Notes: generated from the letters alone by a model not told the origin. Shown: positions 1-6,067, counted from the stretch's first letter. The stretch: 8,366 bases of DNA from Christensenella sp. UBA1782 (GCA_002315475.1 DCGI01000046.1:257-8622); one strand, 5' to 3'. Numbers and translations: made by a program.

Positions 1-905
1 GCGGTTCCACTCGTATCCCCGCCGTACAACAAGCGGTTAAGAGCCTTACGGGAAAAGAACCTTACAAAGGCATCAACCCCGACGAATGCGTAGCACTCGG
101 AGCAGCCATTCAGGGCGGCGTTCTCGCCGGTGACGTAAAGGACGTCCTTTTGTTAGACGTTACGCCTTTGTCGCTCGGTATCGAAACGATGGGCGGTGTC
201 TTCACCAAGTTGATTGACAGAAACACCACCATTCCTACCAAGAAGTCGCAAATCTTCAGTACTGCCGCCGATAATCAAACCAGCGTAGACATTCACGTGT
301 TGCAAGGTGAGAGAAGTATGGCTGCCGACAATAAGACGCTCGGAAGATTCGAACTCACCGGTATTCCTCCGGCGATGAGAGGTATCCCGCAAATCGAAGT
401 TACTTTCGATATCGATGCAAACGGTATCGTCAGCGTAACCGCCGTCGACAAAGGAACGGGCAAGTCGAGCAACATCACCATTACCGCTTCAAGTAACCTC
501 ACCGAAGAAGATATCGACAAGGCCGTCAAAGAAGCCGAAAAATATGCGGAAGAAGATAAAAAGCGTAAAGACCTCATCGACATGAAGAACAACTGCGAAC
601 AGCTCATCTTCGCCATCGATAAGACCATTTCGGAATCGGGAGATAAACTGACGGATGGGGATAAAGAAACCCTTGAAAACGCCTCCAAAGACGCCAAGGC
701 AAAACTTGTCAAGGCGGAAACGGTGGAAGAAGTCAAAGAAATTACCGACGAACTCAGTAAAGCAACCAACCCGATCTTTACGAAGTTATATCAACAAGGA
801 GCAGGTGCTGCGGGAGCAAATCCGACCGGAGCCGGCGACAACGGTAACCCCGAACAAGCCGGAGACGATGCTACCATCAATATCAACCCTGACGATATTC
901 AATAA
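1..905 (+). CDS. dnaK: Molecular chaperone DnaK (Hsp70), C-terminal part; 5' end outside window
   Basis: ATP-dependent cytosolic Hsp70 chaperone that binds exposed hydrophobic peptides and works with DnaJ and GrpE. The reading frame is open from the first base (complete codons from base 3) and begins at the conserved GSTRIPAVQ of the nucleotide-binding domain, so roughly the first 340 residues are missing. The 300 visible residues hold the end of the ATPase domain (1-46, with ALGAAIQGG), the interdomain linker (DVLLLDVTPLSLG, about 47-59), the beta-sandwich substrate-binding domain (to about 160, including GERSMAADNKTLGRF and GIPPAMRGIPQIEV), the charged helical lid (about 165-265) and a Gly/Ala/Asn-rich disordered tail. 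The tail ends in DDATININPDDIQ rather than the usual VVDADFEEV-like end. The stop lies two bases before dnaJ, so the two are co-transcribed. Any promoter or CIRCE/HrcA operator would lie upstream, outside the window. Identity is certain. Confidence 0.98.
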   Translation, partial: GSTRIPAVQQAVKSLTGKEPYKGINPDECVALGAAIQGGVLAGDVKDVLLLDVTPLSLGIETMGGVFTKLIDRNTTIPTKKSQIFSTAADNQTSVDIHVLQGERSMAADNKTLGRFELTGIPPAMRGIPQIEVTFDIDANGIVSVTAVDKGTGKSSNITITASSNLTEEDIDKAVKEAEKYAEEDKKRKDLIDMKNNCEQLIFAIDKTISESGDKLTDGDKETLENASKDAKAKLVKAETVEEVKEITDELSKATNPIFTKLYQQGAGAAGANPTGAGDNGNPEQAGDDATININPDDIQ

Positions 906-907
906 AC

Positions 908-2062
908 ATGGCAGAAAAAGACTATTATCAAATATTAGGGGTATCCAAGAATGCGAGTGCGGACGAATTAAAGTCCGCATATCGTTCCCTTGCCAAAAAA
1001 TATCATCCCGACGTGTACGCTACGGCAAGCGATGCGGAGAAAAAGAAGGCAGAGGAGAAATTCAAGGAAATTCAACACGCCTACGACGTATTGAGCGATC
1101 CCCAAAAGAAAGCCGCTTACGACGAATACGGCAGTGAAGACGGACCTCAAATGGGCGGCGGAGGGTTTAATCCCTTCACCAACGCAGGAGGAAGCGGATT
1201 CGGCGGATTCGATATTTTTTCCGACATTTTTAATTCCTTTACCGGCGGAGGCAACAATCGCAACAATCGACGCAATCGCGACGGCGACGACGTGGAGTGT
1301 TCCATTAACCTCAGCTTTACCGAAGCGTGCTTCGGTGTAAAGGATAAAGAAGTGTCTTTTATGCGCGTAGAAGCCTGTCAAGCCTGTCATGGAACAGGTT
1401 CCGCTTCGTCAAACGGCGTCCGTACTTGCGCCAGATGCAACGGGAACGGTGTTATTAATATACAACAACGCACCATTATCGGCGTAATGACGACGCAAAA
1501 GGTTTGTCCCGACTGCGGCGGTACCGGTAAAACGATAACCGACAAATGTCGAGAATGTGGCGGTAAAGGCAAAATGCGACGTCAAAGAATGTTAAAAGTC
1601 AACATTCCGGCAGGCGTCGATAACGGACAAATGATGACGGTACGGGGAGAAGGTTGTGCGGGAGACGGATCCGATTCCGTAAACGGCAATTTAATTTTGG
1701 TTTTCCGCGTTGCTCCGCACGCTTTGTTTGCACGAGAAGGTAATAATTTGAGCTTCACCATGCCGATTACCATTACGCAGGCGGCACTGGGCGCAACGGT
1801 TATTATTCCGACCTTAAACGGAACGACGGAAATCGAAATTCCCGAAGGCACGCAAAACGGAACCGTTCTTCGTGTAAAAGGCAAAGGCGTCAAAGATTTG
1901 CGGAAGAATTCTTACGGAGATTTGTACGTGCATATCATCGTCGACGTGCCGAAGAATTTGAACCATAAGCAATCGGAAGCTTTGCGTGAGGCACAAGAAG
2001 TTTTGGCTAAGGCACGCTACGACAAAATCGAAGAGTACAACAAAATCATCAAGAGTTTATAA
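908..2062 (+). CDS. dnaJ: Co-chaperone DnaJ (Hsp40, class A)
   Basis: J-domain co-chaperone that delivers unfolded substrates to DnaK and stimulates its ATPase. The 384-residue protein is full length for the family and has the complete class A layout. The J domain (about 1-75) has HPD at 33-35. A Gly/Phe region follows (about 82-115). Four CxxCxGxG zinc repeats begin at Cys157, Cys174, Cys200 and Cys214, and all eight cysteines (157/160, 174/177, 200/203, 214/217) are present. The C-terminal beta-sandwich and dimerisation region follow, with VNIPAGVDNG and GDLYVHIIV typical. The ATG lies two bases after the dnaK stop, and no Shine-Dalgarno sequence is visible in the end of dnaK, so translational coupling to dnaK is likely (inference). 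The N-terminal MAEKDYYQILGV matches the family start, which fixes this start codon. Confidence 0.98.
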   Translation: MAEKDYYQILGVSKNASADELKSAYRSLAKKYHPDVYATASDAEKKKAEEKFKEIQHAYDVLSDPQKKAAYDEYGSEDGPQMGGGGFNPFTNAGGSGFGGFDIFSDIFNSFTGGGNNRNNRRNRDGDDVECSINLSFTEACFGVKDKEVSFMRVEACQACHGTGSASSNGVRTCARCNGNGVINIQQRTIIGVMTTQKVCPDCGGTGKTITDKCRECGGKGKMRRQRMLKVNIPAGVDNGQMMTVRGEGCAGDGSDSVNGNLILVFRVAPHALFAREGNNLSFTMPITITQAALGATVIIPTLNGTTEIEIPEGTQNGTVLRVKGKGVKDLRKNSYGDLYVHIIVDVPKNLNHKQSEALREAQEVLAKARYDKIEEYNKIIKSL

Positions 2063-2076
2063 CGGAACAGTACATT

Positions 2077-2991
2077 ATGAAATGGTATGAAATCATTGTA
2101 AACACCACTTCGGAAGGTACCGACTTAATAGCCGATGCCTTTTTTTCCGTTGGATGTACCGGTGGTGTAAAAATTATGGATAAAAACGACGTCCTTGACG
2201 TCATCAACAACGGTTCTTTATGGGATTATATCGACGAATCCCTTTTACAAGCCGATCCGACCGCCCGCGTCAGCGGATTTTTCAGTCAGGAAGAAGCGGC
2301 GGCAAAATTAGAGGAGTTTCAACGCTTTTGCAAAGAACACGAATATCCCGTCGGAGAAATCAACATAACCGAAATCGACGATGCGGAATGGTACGATAAT
2401 TGGAAAAGGTATTATTCACCCATTGATGCGGGGCGATACGTTATCGTCCCGAAATGGCAGATCTATAACGAGCAACCCGAAAAGATTAAAGTTTTAATCG
2501 ATCCCGGCATGGCATTCGGAACGGGAGCTCATGAATCCACCAAAATGTGTTTGCTTCTCATGAGCGAAGAAGATTTTACCGGTAAAGAGGTTATTGACGT
2601 CGGGACGGGAAGCGGAATACTGGGGACGGCATCCTTACTTTCGGGTGCAAAAAGTTGCTATATGTGCGATATAGACAGTGTCGCCGTCAAAGCCGCGCAC
2701 GAAAACGCCGCCTTGAACGGTGTAGACGACAAAGCCGAAATCGAAAACGCCGACTTGCTTTCCAAAAACAACAAAACAGGGGATATCGTCCTCGCCAACT
2801 TGACCGCCGATATCTTGGCTCGTCTCGCCAAAGATTTACCTGCGCATATCGTAAAAGGGGGTACTTTGATTTGTTCGGGTATCATCCATTCTCGCGTGGA
2901 AGACGTAAAAAAAGCGTTTGCCGACGCAGGTATGACTTTTGAAAAATTGGTTTCCATGGGCGAATGGGACGCCATCAAATTCCGTAGATAA
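2077..2991 (+). CDS. prmA: Ribosomal protein L11 methyltransferase PrmA
   Basis: SAM-dependent cytosolic methyltransferase that methylates amino groups of ribosomal protein L11. It is 304 residues long, close to the usual length. The N-terminal L11-recognition domain (about 1-95) is followed by the WYDNWKRYYSP segment (105-114) and the family hallmark DPGMAFGTGAHEST (142-155). SAM motif I is DVGTGSGILG (174-183), and the acidic strand-2 end is CDID (197-200). The catalytic-site NLTAD (241-245) replaces the more common N-I/L-AD form and keeps the Asn-Leu start. The start is 14 bases after dnaJ. Only a weak GGA (2064-2066) precedes it. The N-terminus MKWYEIIV fits the family start well. Its place behind dnaJ and ahead of rsmE is the standard Bacillota order, which supports the call. 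Confidence 0.96.
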   Translation: MKWYEIIVNTTSEGTDLIADAFFSVGCTGGVKIMDKNDVLDVINNGSLWDYIDESLLQADPTARVSGFFSQEEAAAKLEEFQRFCKEHEYPVGEINITEIDDAEWYDNWKRYYSPIDAGRYVIVPKWQIYNEQPEKIKVLIDPGMAFGTGAHESTKMCLLLMSEEDFTGKEVIDVGTGSGILGTASLLSGAKSCYMCDIDSVAVKAAHENAALNGVDDKAEIENADLLSKNNKTGDIVLANLTADILARLAKDLPAHIVKGGTLICSGIIHSRVEDVKKAFADAGMTFEKLVSMGEWDAIKFRR

Positions 2992-2993
2992 GT

Positions 2994-3689
2994 ATGGATC
3001 TGAAACGATTTTTTACCGATACGCTCGATGAAGAATTCGCTACCTTGACGGGTAGCGAATTTATCCATGCCGTTAAAGTGGTTCGCTTAAAAGTCGGTTA
3101 TAAACTTATCGTCTGCAACAACACGCCGTACGACTATTACGGCGAAGTCTGTTCCATTGAAAAGGACTCGTTGCTTATAAAAATCGAAAAAAAGGTTTGG
3201 AACGATACCGAACTTTCTAAAAACGTAACCCTCTATATCGGTAACAATAAAGAATTGGACACCGTCGTACAAAAAGCGGTAGAAATGGGAGTAAAAAGAA
3301 TCGTTCCGTTTTTTTCGCAACACTGTAACTGTCCGACCATAAACGAAACCCGTTTGAAAACCATCGTTGCGGAGTCCTCCAAACAGTGCGGAAGAAGTAT
3401 CCTTGCCGAAGTTTCTCCGCTACTGCCTTTCTCGGAGGCTCTCGCCGACATGAAAGGGACAAAATGTGCCTTTTACGAATACGAACGAGAAAACAAAGTC
3501 GCCGACGTACCCATGCAAGACGAGGATATTTCCGTCGTAATCGGTTGTGAAGGCGGTTTTTCGCAAGAAGAAACCGAGGCCATGCGACAAAACGGATGCC
3601 GACTTTTGACATTGGGCAAAAGAATTTTGCGTGTGTCCACCGCCGTCGTTTCCGCATGTACTTTAATTAATGAGAGGATGGACGGATGA
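2994..3689 (+). CDS. rsmE: 16S rRNA (uracil-1498-N3)-methyltransferase RsmE
   Basis: SPOUT-class methyltransferase that methylates U1498 of 16S rRNA in the assembled small subunit. It is 231 residues long, normal for the family. An N-terminal PUA-like domain (about 1-68, with LTGSEFIHAVKVVRLK at 18-33) is followed by the trefoil-knot domain: IGNNKELDTVVQKAVEMGV (82-100), AESSKQCGR (126-134), IGCEGGFSQEE (183-193) and LGKRILRVSTAV (207-218). Two conserved positions differ from the common IGPEGGF and LR(T)ETA forms: Cys185 replaces Pro, and Val-Ser (214-215) stands where a small residue plus Glu is usual. The frame is intact, so this looks like lineage drift rather than decay. It starts two bases after prmA with no visible Shine-Dalgarno sequence, and overlaps mtaB by 4 bases. 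A strong inverted repeat lies in codons 14-23. Confidence 0.93.
   Translation: MDLKRFFTDTLDEEFATLTGSEFIHAVKVVRLKVGYKLIVCNNTPYDYYGEVCSIEKDSLLIKIEKKVWNDTELSKNVTLYIGNNKELDTVVQKAVEMGVKRIVPFFSQHCNCPTINETRLKTIVAESSKQCGRSILAEVSPLLPFSEALADMKGTKCAFYEYERENKVADVPMQDEDISVVIGCEGGFSQEETEAMRQNGCRLLTLGKRILRVSTAVVSACTLINERMDG
3034..3061 (+). repeat. Perfect 11-bp inverted repeat (hairpin) inside start of rsmE
   Basis: The arms AATTCGCTACC (3034-3044) and GGTAGCGAATT (3051-3061) are perfectly complementary, with a 6-base TTGACG loop. The hairpin lies about 40 bases inside rsmE and encodes EFATLTGSEF. No T tract follows, so it is not a standard terminator. It could be an mRNA-stability, processing or translation-modulating structure, or a coincidence of codons. 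The inverted repeat is directly seen; the function is not. Confidence 0.6.
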
Positions 3690-4924
3690 AAGCGGTCGTT
3701 TTTACCTTAGGTTGCAAAGTCAATCGTTACGAATCGGATTTGCTTTTACAGGAATTGGAAAACCGAGGATATGAGGTTTGCGAAGAACTCGTTCCCGCCG
3801 ATATTTACGTCTTGAACACCTGCGCCGTTACGCAAGAGTCCGAAAAAAAATCTCGGCAGGCTGTGGCAAGATGCCGAGCTTGTAACGAAAACGCAAGAAT
3901 TTTTGTCGTCGGCTGTGCCTCGCAAAAAAACATGCAATCCTTTGTAAAAGATAACGTCGTTTACATAGGCGGGACGGTATCTAAAAACGATATACTCGGT
4001 TATCTCGACCAAGAAGACGTCTTTCTGAATAAAAAGGATTTTACGAATCTTTTCGAGGATGGACTGCTGACGCGTCCCTCTCGCACGAGATCCTTTATTA
4101 AAATTCAGGACGGCTGTAATAATTTTTGTTCCTACTGTATCATTCCCTATTTGCGCGGAAGAAGTCGCTCTCGAAAAATCGAGAATATTGTATCCGAAGC
4201 TACGGAATTATCCAAAAAAGTGCCGGAAATCGTTTTGACGGGCATCAACACGATGGCATTCGGAAAGGATACGGGAGAAACTTTACCCGATTTGATTCGA
4301 GCTTTATCGAAAATAGACGCACGCCTGCGACTTGGTTCTTTCTATGCGGAAGGACTGACCGAAGAATTATTGGATGCGTTTTATTCGTTACCGAACTTTT
4401 GTCCTCACTTTCACTTGTCCCTGCAAAGCGGCGACGAAAAAGTTTTACGGGACATGAACCGCCGTTACACGCCCGAATTATATCGAAAAAAGATAGAATT
4501 GCTTCGTTCTTTCGACAAAAACGCTTCCGTTACCACCGATTTAATCGTCGGGTATCCCACCGAAACGGAGGAGAACTTTCTGAGCTCTTTGGATTTCGTG
4601 CGGAGCGTCGGCTTTTCGGACATACACGTTTTTCCTTTTTCGGGACGAGAGGGGACGAAAGCGTACCTTCTTCCCAAAATTTCGGACGAAGAAATGCGTA
4701 GCAGAAAGGCAAGAAGCCTTCTTGTCAAGGAGCAATTGCGAAATATCTATTTAGAACGGAATATCGGTAGAGAGCAAGAGGTACTTTGGGAAGAAAACCT
4801 CGACGGATACCTTTGCGGCTATTCGAAAAACTACATAAAAATGTACCGAAAAGAGGGAAAAGAGGGGACTGTTACCCGAGTCATCGGCTCGGAGAAATTT
4901 CAAGACGGACTATTTGTATTATAA
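3686..4924 (+). CDS. mtaB: tRNA t6A37 methylthiotransferase MtaB
   Basis: Radical-SAM methylthiotransferase that converts t6A37 to ms2t6A37 in ANN-decoding tRNAs. The 412-residue protein has three domains. The N-terminal MTTase domain carries its cluster cysteines in LGCKVN (Cys10), NTCAVT (Cys46) and VGCAS (Cys77). The radical-SAM core has CNNFCSYC (Cys144, Cys148, Cys151) followed by IIPYLRGRSRSR. The C-terminal TRAM domain covers about the last 60 residues. GCKVN and the PYLRGRSRSR segment favour MtaB over MiaB or RimO, and so does the operon position after prmA-rsmE, as with yqeV in Bacillus subtilis. The ATG overlaps the rsmE stop in an ATGA arrangement, with AGAGGA at 3673-3678 as a good Shine-Dalgarno sequence seven bases upstream. 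All six cluster ligands are present, so the enzyme should be active. Confidence 0.95.
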   Translation: MKAVVFTLGCKVNRYESDLLLQELENRGYEVCEELVPADIYVLNTCAVTQESEKKSRQAVARCRACNENARIFVVGCASQKNMQSFVKDNVVYIGGTVSKNDILGYLDQEDVFLNKKDFTNLFEDGLLTRPSRTRSFIKIQDGCNNFCSYCIIPYLRGRSRSRKIENIVSEATELSKKVPEIVLTGINTMAFGKDTGETLPDLIRALSKIDARLRLGSFYAEGLTEELLDAFYSLPNFCPHFHLSLQSGDEKVLRDMNRRYTPELYRKKIELLRSFDKNASVTTDLIVGYPTETEENFLSSLDFVRSVGFSDIHVFPFSGREGTKAYLLPKISDEEMRSRKARSLLVKEQLRNIYLERNIGREQEVLWEENLDGYLCGYSKNYIKMYRKEGKEGTVTRVIGSEKFQDGLFVL

Positions 4925-4936
4925 GGAGTAAAAAAC

Positions 4937-5278
4937 ATGAACGATTGTATATTTTGTAAAATCGCCAACGGCGAAATCCCGTCCAAATTTTATTATGAAG
5001 ACGAAAAAACGATTATTATCCGAGATATTGCGCCGCAGGCAAAACTGCATTATTTGGTAATACCCAAAGAGCATTATACCGACATAACCGAACTTGCCGA
5101 CAAAAATCCCGATTTGCTGCAACATTTGTTTACCGTTATCGCCGAGAAAAAAGAAGAACTCGGCTTGACAAATGGGTTCCGCGTTATCACCAATATCGGA
5201 GAAGACGGATGTCAAAGCGTGAAACACATTCACGTTCACTTGCTCGGCGGAGAAAAACTCTCCGAAAAAATGGGATAA
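4937..5278 (+). CDS. HIT-family nucleotide hydrolase (HinT-like)
   Basis: Small histidine-triad protein of 113 residues, full length for the HinT/PKCI branch. Such proteins are cytosolic dimers that hydrolyse nucleoside phosphoramidates and adenylylated adducts; the physiological substrate here is unknown. The signature HIHVHLLGG (97-105) holds the triad His97, His99 and His101, with His101 the expected nucleophile. Cys4 and Cys7 (CIFC), with His46 and His97, resemble the zinc site of zinc-binding HIT proteins (inference by position). A strong AAGGAG (4923-4928) overlaps the mtaB stop and lies eight bases before the ATG. It is the last gene of the dnaK operon and is followed by a strong terminator. 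A HIT gene behind mtaB is common in Clostridia. Confidence 0.93.
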   Translation: MNDCIFCKIANGEIPSKFYYEDEKTIIIRDIAPQAKLHYLVIPKEHYTDITELADKNPDLLQHLFTVIAEKKEELGLTNGFRVITNIGEDGCQSVKHIHVHLLGGEKLSEKMG

Positions 5279-5306
5279 AAAGAAAGCGACCTTTTCAAAA
5301 ATGAAT

Positions 5307-5350
5307 AAAAAAGAGGGTTGCTTCTCGAGAAGTCAACCCTCCGTTTTTTT
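5307..5350. terminator. Bidirectional rho-independent terminator between HIT gene and rpsU
   Basis: The arm GAGGGTTG+CTTC (5313-5324) pairs with GAAG+CAACCCTC (5329-5332, 5334-5341), giving a 12-bp stem with a single bulged T (5333) and a TCGA loop. Seven T residues (5344-5350) follow on the plus strand. Six A residues (5307-5312) precede the stem, giving a T6 tract for minus-strand transcripts. It therefore ends both the dnaK operon and convergent rpsU. The plus-strand T tract touches the rpsU stop codon (5349-5351). Confidence 0.93.
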
Positions 5351-5522
5351 AGTACTTACGTTTTTTGGCGTTTTCCGCTTTCTTCTTCCTCTTGACGCTG
5401 GGTTTTTCATAAACCTCATGCTTCTTCAAGTCGCCGATGATGCCTTCCGTAGAGCATTTTCTTTTCCAACGACGAAAAGCGCTATCTACCGATTCGTTTT
5501 CCTTGACGTATACCGTAGCCAT
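5349..5522 (-). CDS. rpsU: 30S ribosomal protein S21
   Basis: Small basic ribosomal protein of the 30S platform, near the mRNA Shine-Dalgarno/anti-SD region. The protein is 57 residues, normal for Bacillota S21. It begins MATVYVKENESVDSAFRRWK, keeps RKCSTEGIIGDLKKHE in the middle and ends in a Lys/Arg-rich tail (KPSVKRKKKAENAKKRKY). The frame stays open further upstream to 5603, but the family start, the AAAGGGGGTG ribosome binding site nine bases before this ATG and the promoter position (-10 at 5559-5564) all place the start at 5520-5522. It is a single-gene unit on the minus strand with its own promoter and a shared terminator directly after the stop. In Bacillus subtilis the gene lies downstream of yqeV on the same strand, and in E. 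coli it leads rpsU-dnaG-rpoD, so its orientation here is unusual. Confidence 0.97.
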   Translation of the reverse strand: MATVYVKENESVDSAFRRWKRKCSTEGIIGDLKKHEVYEKPSVKRKKKAENAKKRKY

Positions 5523-5531
5523 GATGGTTTC

Positions 5532-5540
5532 ACCCCCTTT
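5532..5540 (-). promoter_or_regulatory. Ribosome binding site of rpsU
   Basis: Reads AAAGGGGGT on the minus strand, nine bases before the ATG at 5522. It decides between this start and in-frame codons farther upstream, which would fall inside the promoter. Confidence 0.8.
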
Positions 5541-5558
5541 GTTTTTTGATACCGCTAT

Positions 5559-5587
5559 ATAATATATGATTTCAAAAAGAAAGTCAA
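5559..5587 (-). promoter_or_regulatory. Sigma-A-type promoter of rpsU
   Basis: On the minus strand, the -35 box TTGACT (5582-5587) and the -10 box TATTAT (5559-5564) are separated by exactly 17 bases. Each box matches the consensus at five of six positions. Transcription should begin near 5552, giving a short leader of about 30 bases that contains the ribosome binding site. No room remains for a structured autoregulatory leader. Confidence 0.82.
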
Positions 5588-5593
5588 TCCTTT

Positions 5594-5666
5594 TTGATAA
5601 CAAATTTTTTAGATTTAATTATCCTTGTTTATTCTTTTTTGTCGAAGGACGTACAAGAGATAAAAG
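5594..5666 (+). promoter_or_regulatory. Probable promoter zone of the orf103-dnaG-rpoD operon
   Basis: The plus-strand operon needs a promoter in the AT-rich divergent spacer. Two weak candidates are visible: TTGATA (5594-5599) with AATTAT (5617-5622) at 17 bases, and TTGTCG (5639-5644) with TAAAAG (5661-5666) at 16 bases. Neither is convincing. The first would start only about seven bases outside the rpsU -35 box, so the two divergent promoters could compete for polymerase (inference). Nothing else is seen between here and the ribosome binding site at 5690. Confidence 0.3.
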
Positions 5667-5689
5667 GACAGTGTAAGATATTCGTAAAA

Positions 5690-5696
5690 AAGGAGG
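5690..5696 (+). promoter_or_regulatory. Consensus Shine-Dalgarno sequence before orf103
   Basis: AAGGAGG ends eight bases before the ATG at 5705. It is the best Shine-Dalgarno match in the window and is strong evidence that the small unknown frame is translated, probably at a high rate. Confidence 0.85.
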
Positions 5697-5704
5697 AGTG
5701 AAAT

Positions 5705-6016
5705 ATGAAACATTTTGAAACCGATAGAAAGGAATACATGAAATTAGCCAAAACACGTTTACAACACAGTGTATTACCGTCACAAAAATCGGAAGAAATC
5801 TATATCGTTAACGCTAAGCGGCTGACCGAAGAAGAAATCCTGTATTATCGAGGTATCGTAGAAGAAATTACGGCAAGCGAAAGTTTTGTCGAAAACCCTT
5901 TGGAACGAATGCTCGACCATACTGCGTTTGACAAAATGAATGAAGAAGGGAAGATGCGGTATTTGCTCGAAATCAGCAAACTTTTTATACATATAAAAGA
6001 AAATTTACAAAATTAA
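5705..6016 (+). CDS. Uncharacterised 103-residue protein, first gene of the dnaG-rpoD operon
   Basis: I do not recognise a family. The predicted protein is soluble, charged and largely helical. It has no signal peptide, membrane segment, cysteine pair or nucleotide-binding motif. A basic N-terminus (about 1-30, rich in Lys/Arg) is followed by an acidic helical stretch (LTEEEILYYRGIVEEI, about 40-55). A C-terminal amphipathic segment (MRYLLEISKLFIHIKENLQ, about 84-102) could be a protein-interaction helix (inference). The reality of the gene is supported by the consensus ribosome binding site, by codon use like its neighbours and by its lead position in the operon, 51 bases ahead of dnaG with no terminator between. 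In Bacillus subtilis the gene just upstream of dnaG is yqfL; nothing here resembles that protein. A role linked to priming or transcription would be guilt by association only. Confidence 0.8.
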   Translation: MKHFETDRKEYMKLAKTRLQHSVLPSQKSEEIYIVNAKRLTEEEILYYRGIVEEITASESFVENPLERMLDHTAFDKMNEEGKMRYLLEISKLFIHIKENLQN

Positions 6017-6067
6017 AATAGGAAAGATAGCAAATAATGTCGAATATTAGATTGTCGGGGAATCATC

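Noticed and set aside
137..150. 14-base perfect palindrome AAAGGACGTCCTTT in dnaK
   Set aside because: About 0.5 such palindromes are expected by chance in a window this size, and it has no loop, T tract or intergenic position.
293..769. 158-codon minus-strand frame opposite dnaK
   Set aside because: The translation is low-complexity Ser/Leu-rich, has no ribosome binding site and lies wholly opposite a certain dnaK frame; it is a codon-bias shadow.
655..1137. 160-codon plus-strand frame spanning the dnaK-dnaJ junction
   Set aside because: It overlaps the lid of DnaK and the J domain of DnaJ, both certain, and its Lys/Arg/Pro-rich translation looks like a shadow.
2187..2201. Repeated GACGTC and GTCGAC hexamers across the window
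   Set aside because: They follow from frequent Asp-Val, Val-Asp and Val-Val codon pairs with GAC/GTC preference and show no regular spacing.
3217..3657. 146-codon minus-strand frame opposite rsmE
   Set aside because: Highly Arg/Phe-rich with no initiation signal, opposite an intact rsmE.
4154..4182. Short inverted repeat TCTCGA-AAAA-TCGAGA in mtaB
   Set aside because: Only six base pairs, with no extension or T tract; not unusual for this length of sequence.
4126..4701. 191-codon plus-strand frame inside mtaB
   Set aside because: It is frame-shifted within an intact mtaB with all motifs in the other frame, and has an Arg/Phe/Ser-rich shadow composition.
5349..5603. Longer rpsU reading with a start at 5603
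   Set aside because: The extra N-terminal residues match no S21, and that region holds the -10 and -35 boxes and the ribosome binding site.
5963..5997. Possible internal promoter for dnaG (TTGCTC, 17 bases, TATACA) at the end of orf103
   Set aside because: The -35 box matches at only three of six positions and the -10 box at four; too weak to list as a feature.
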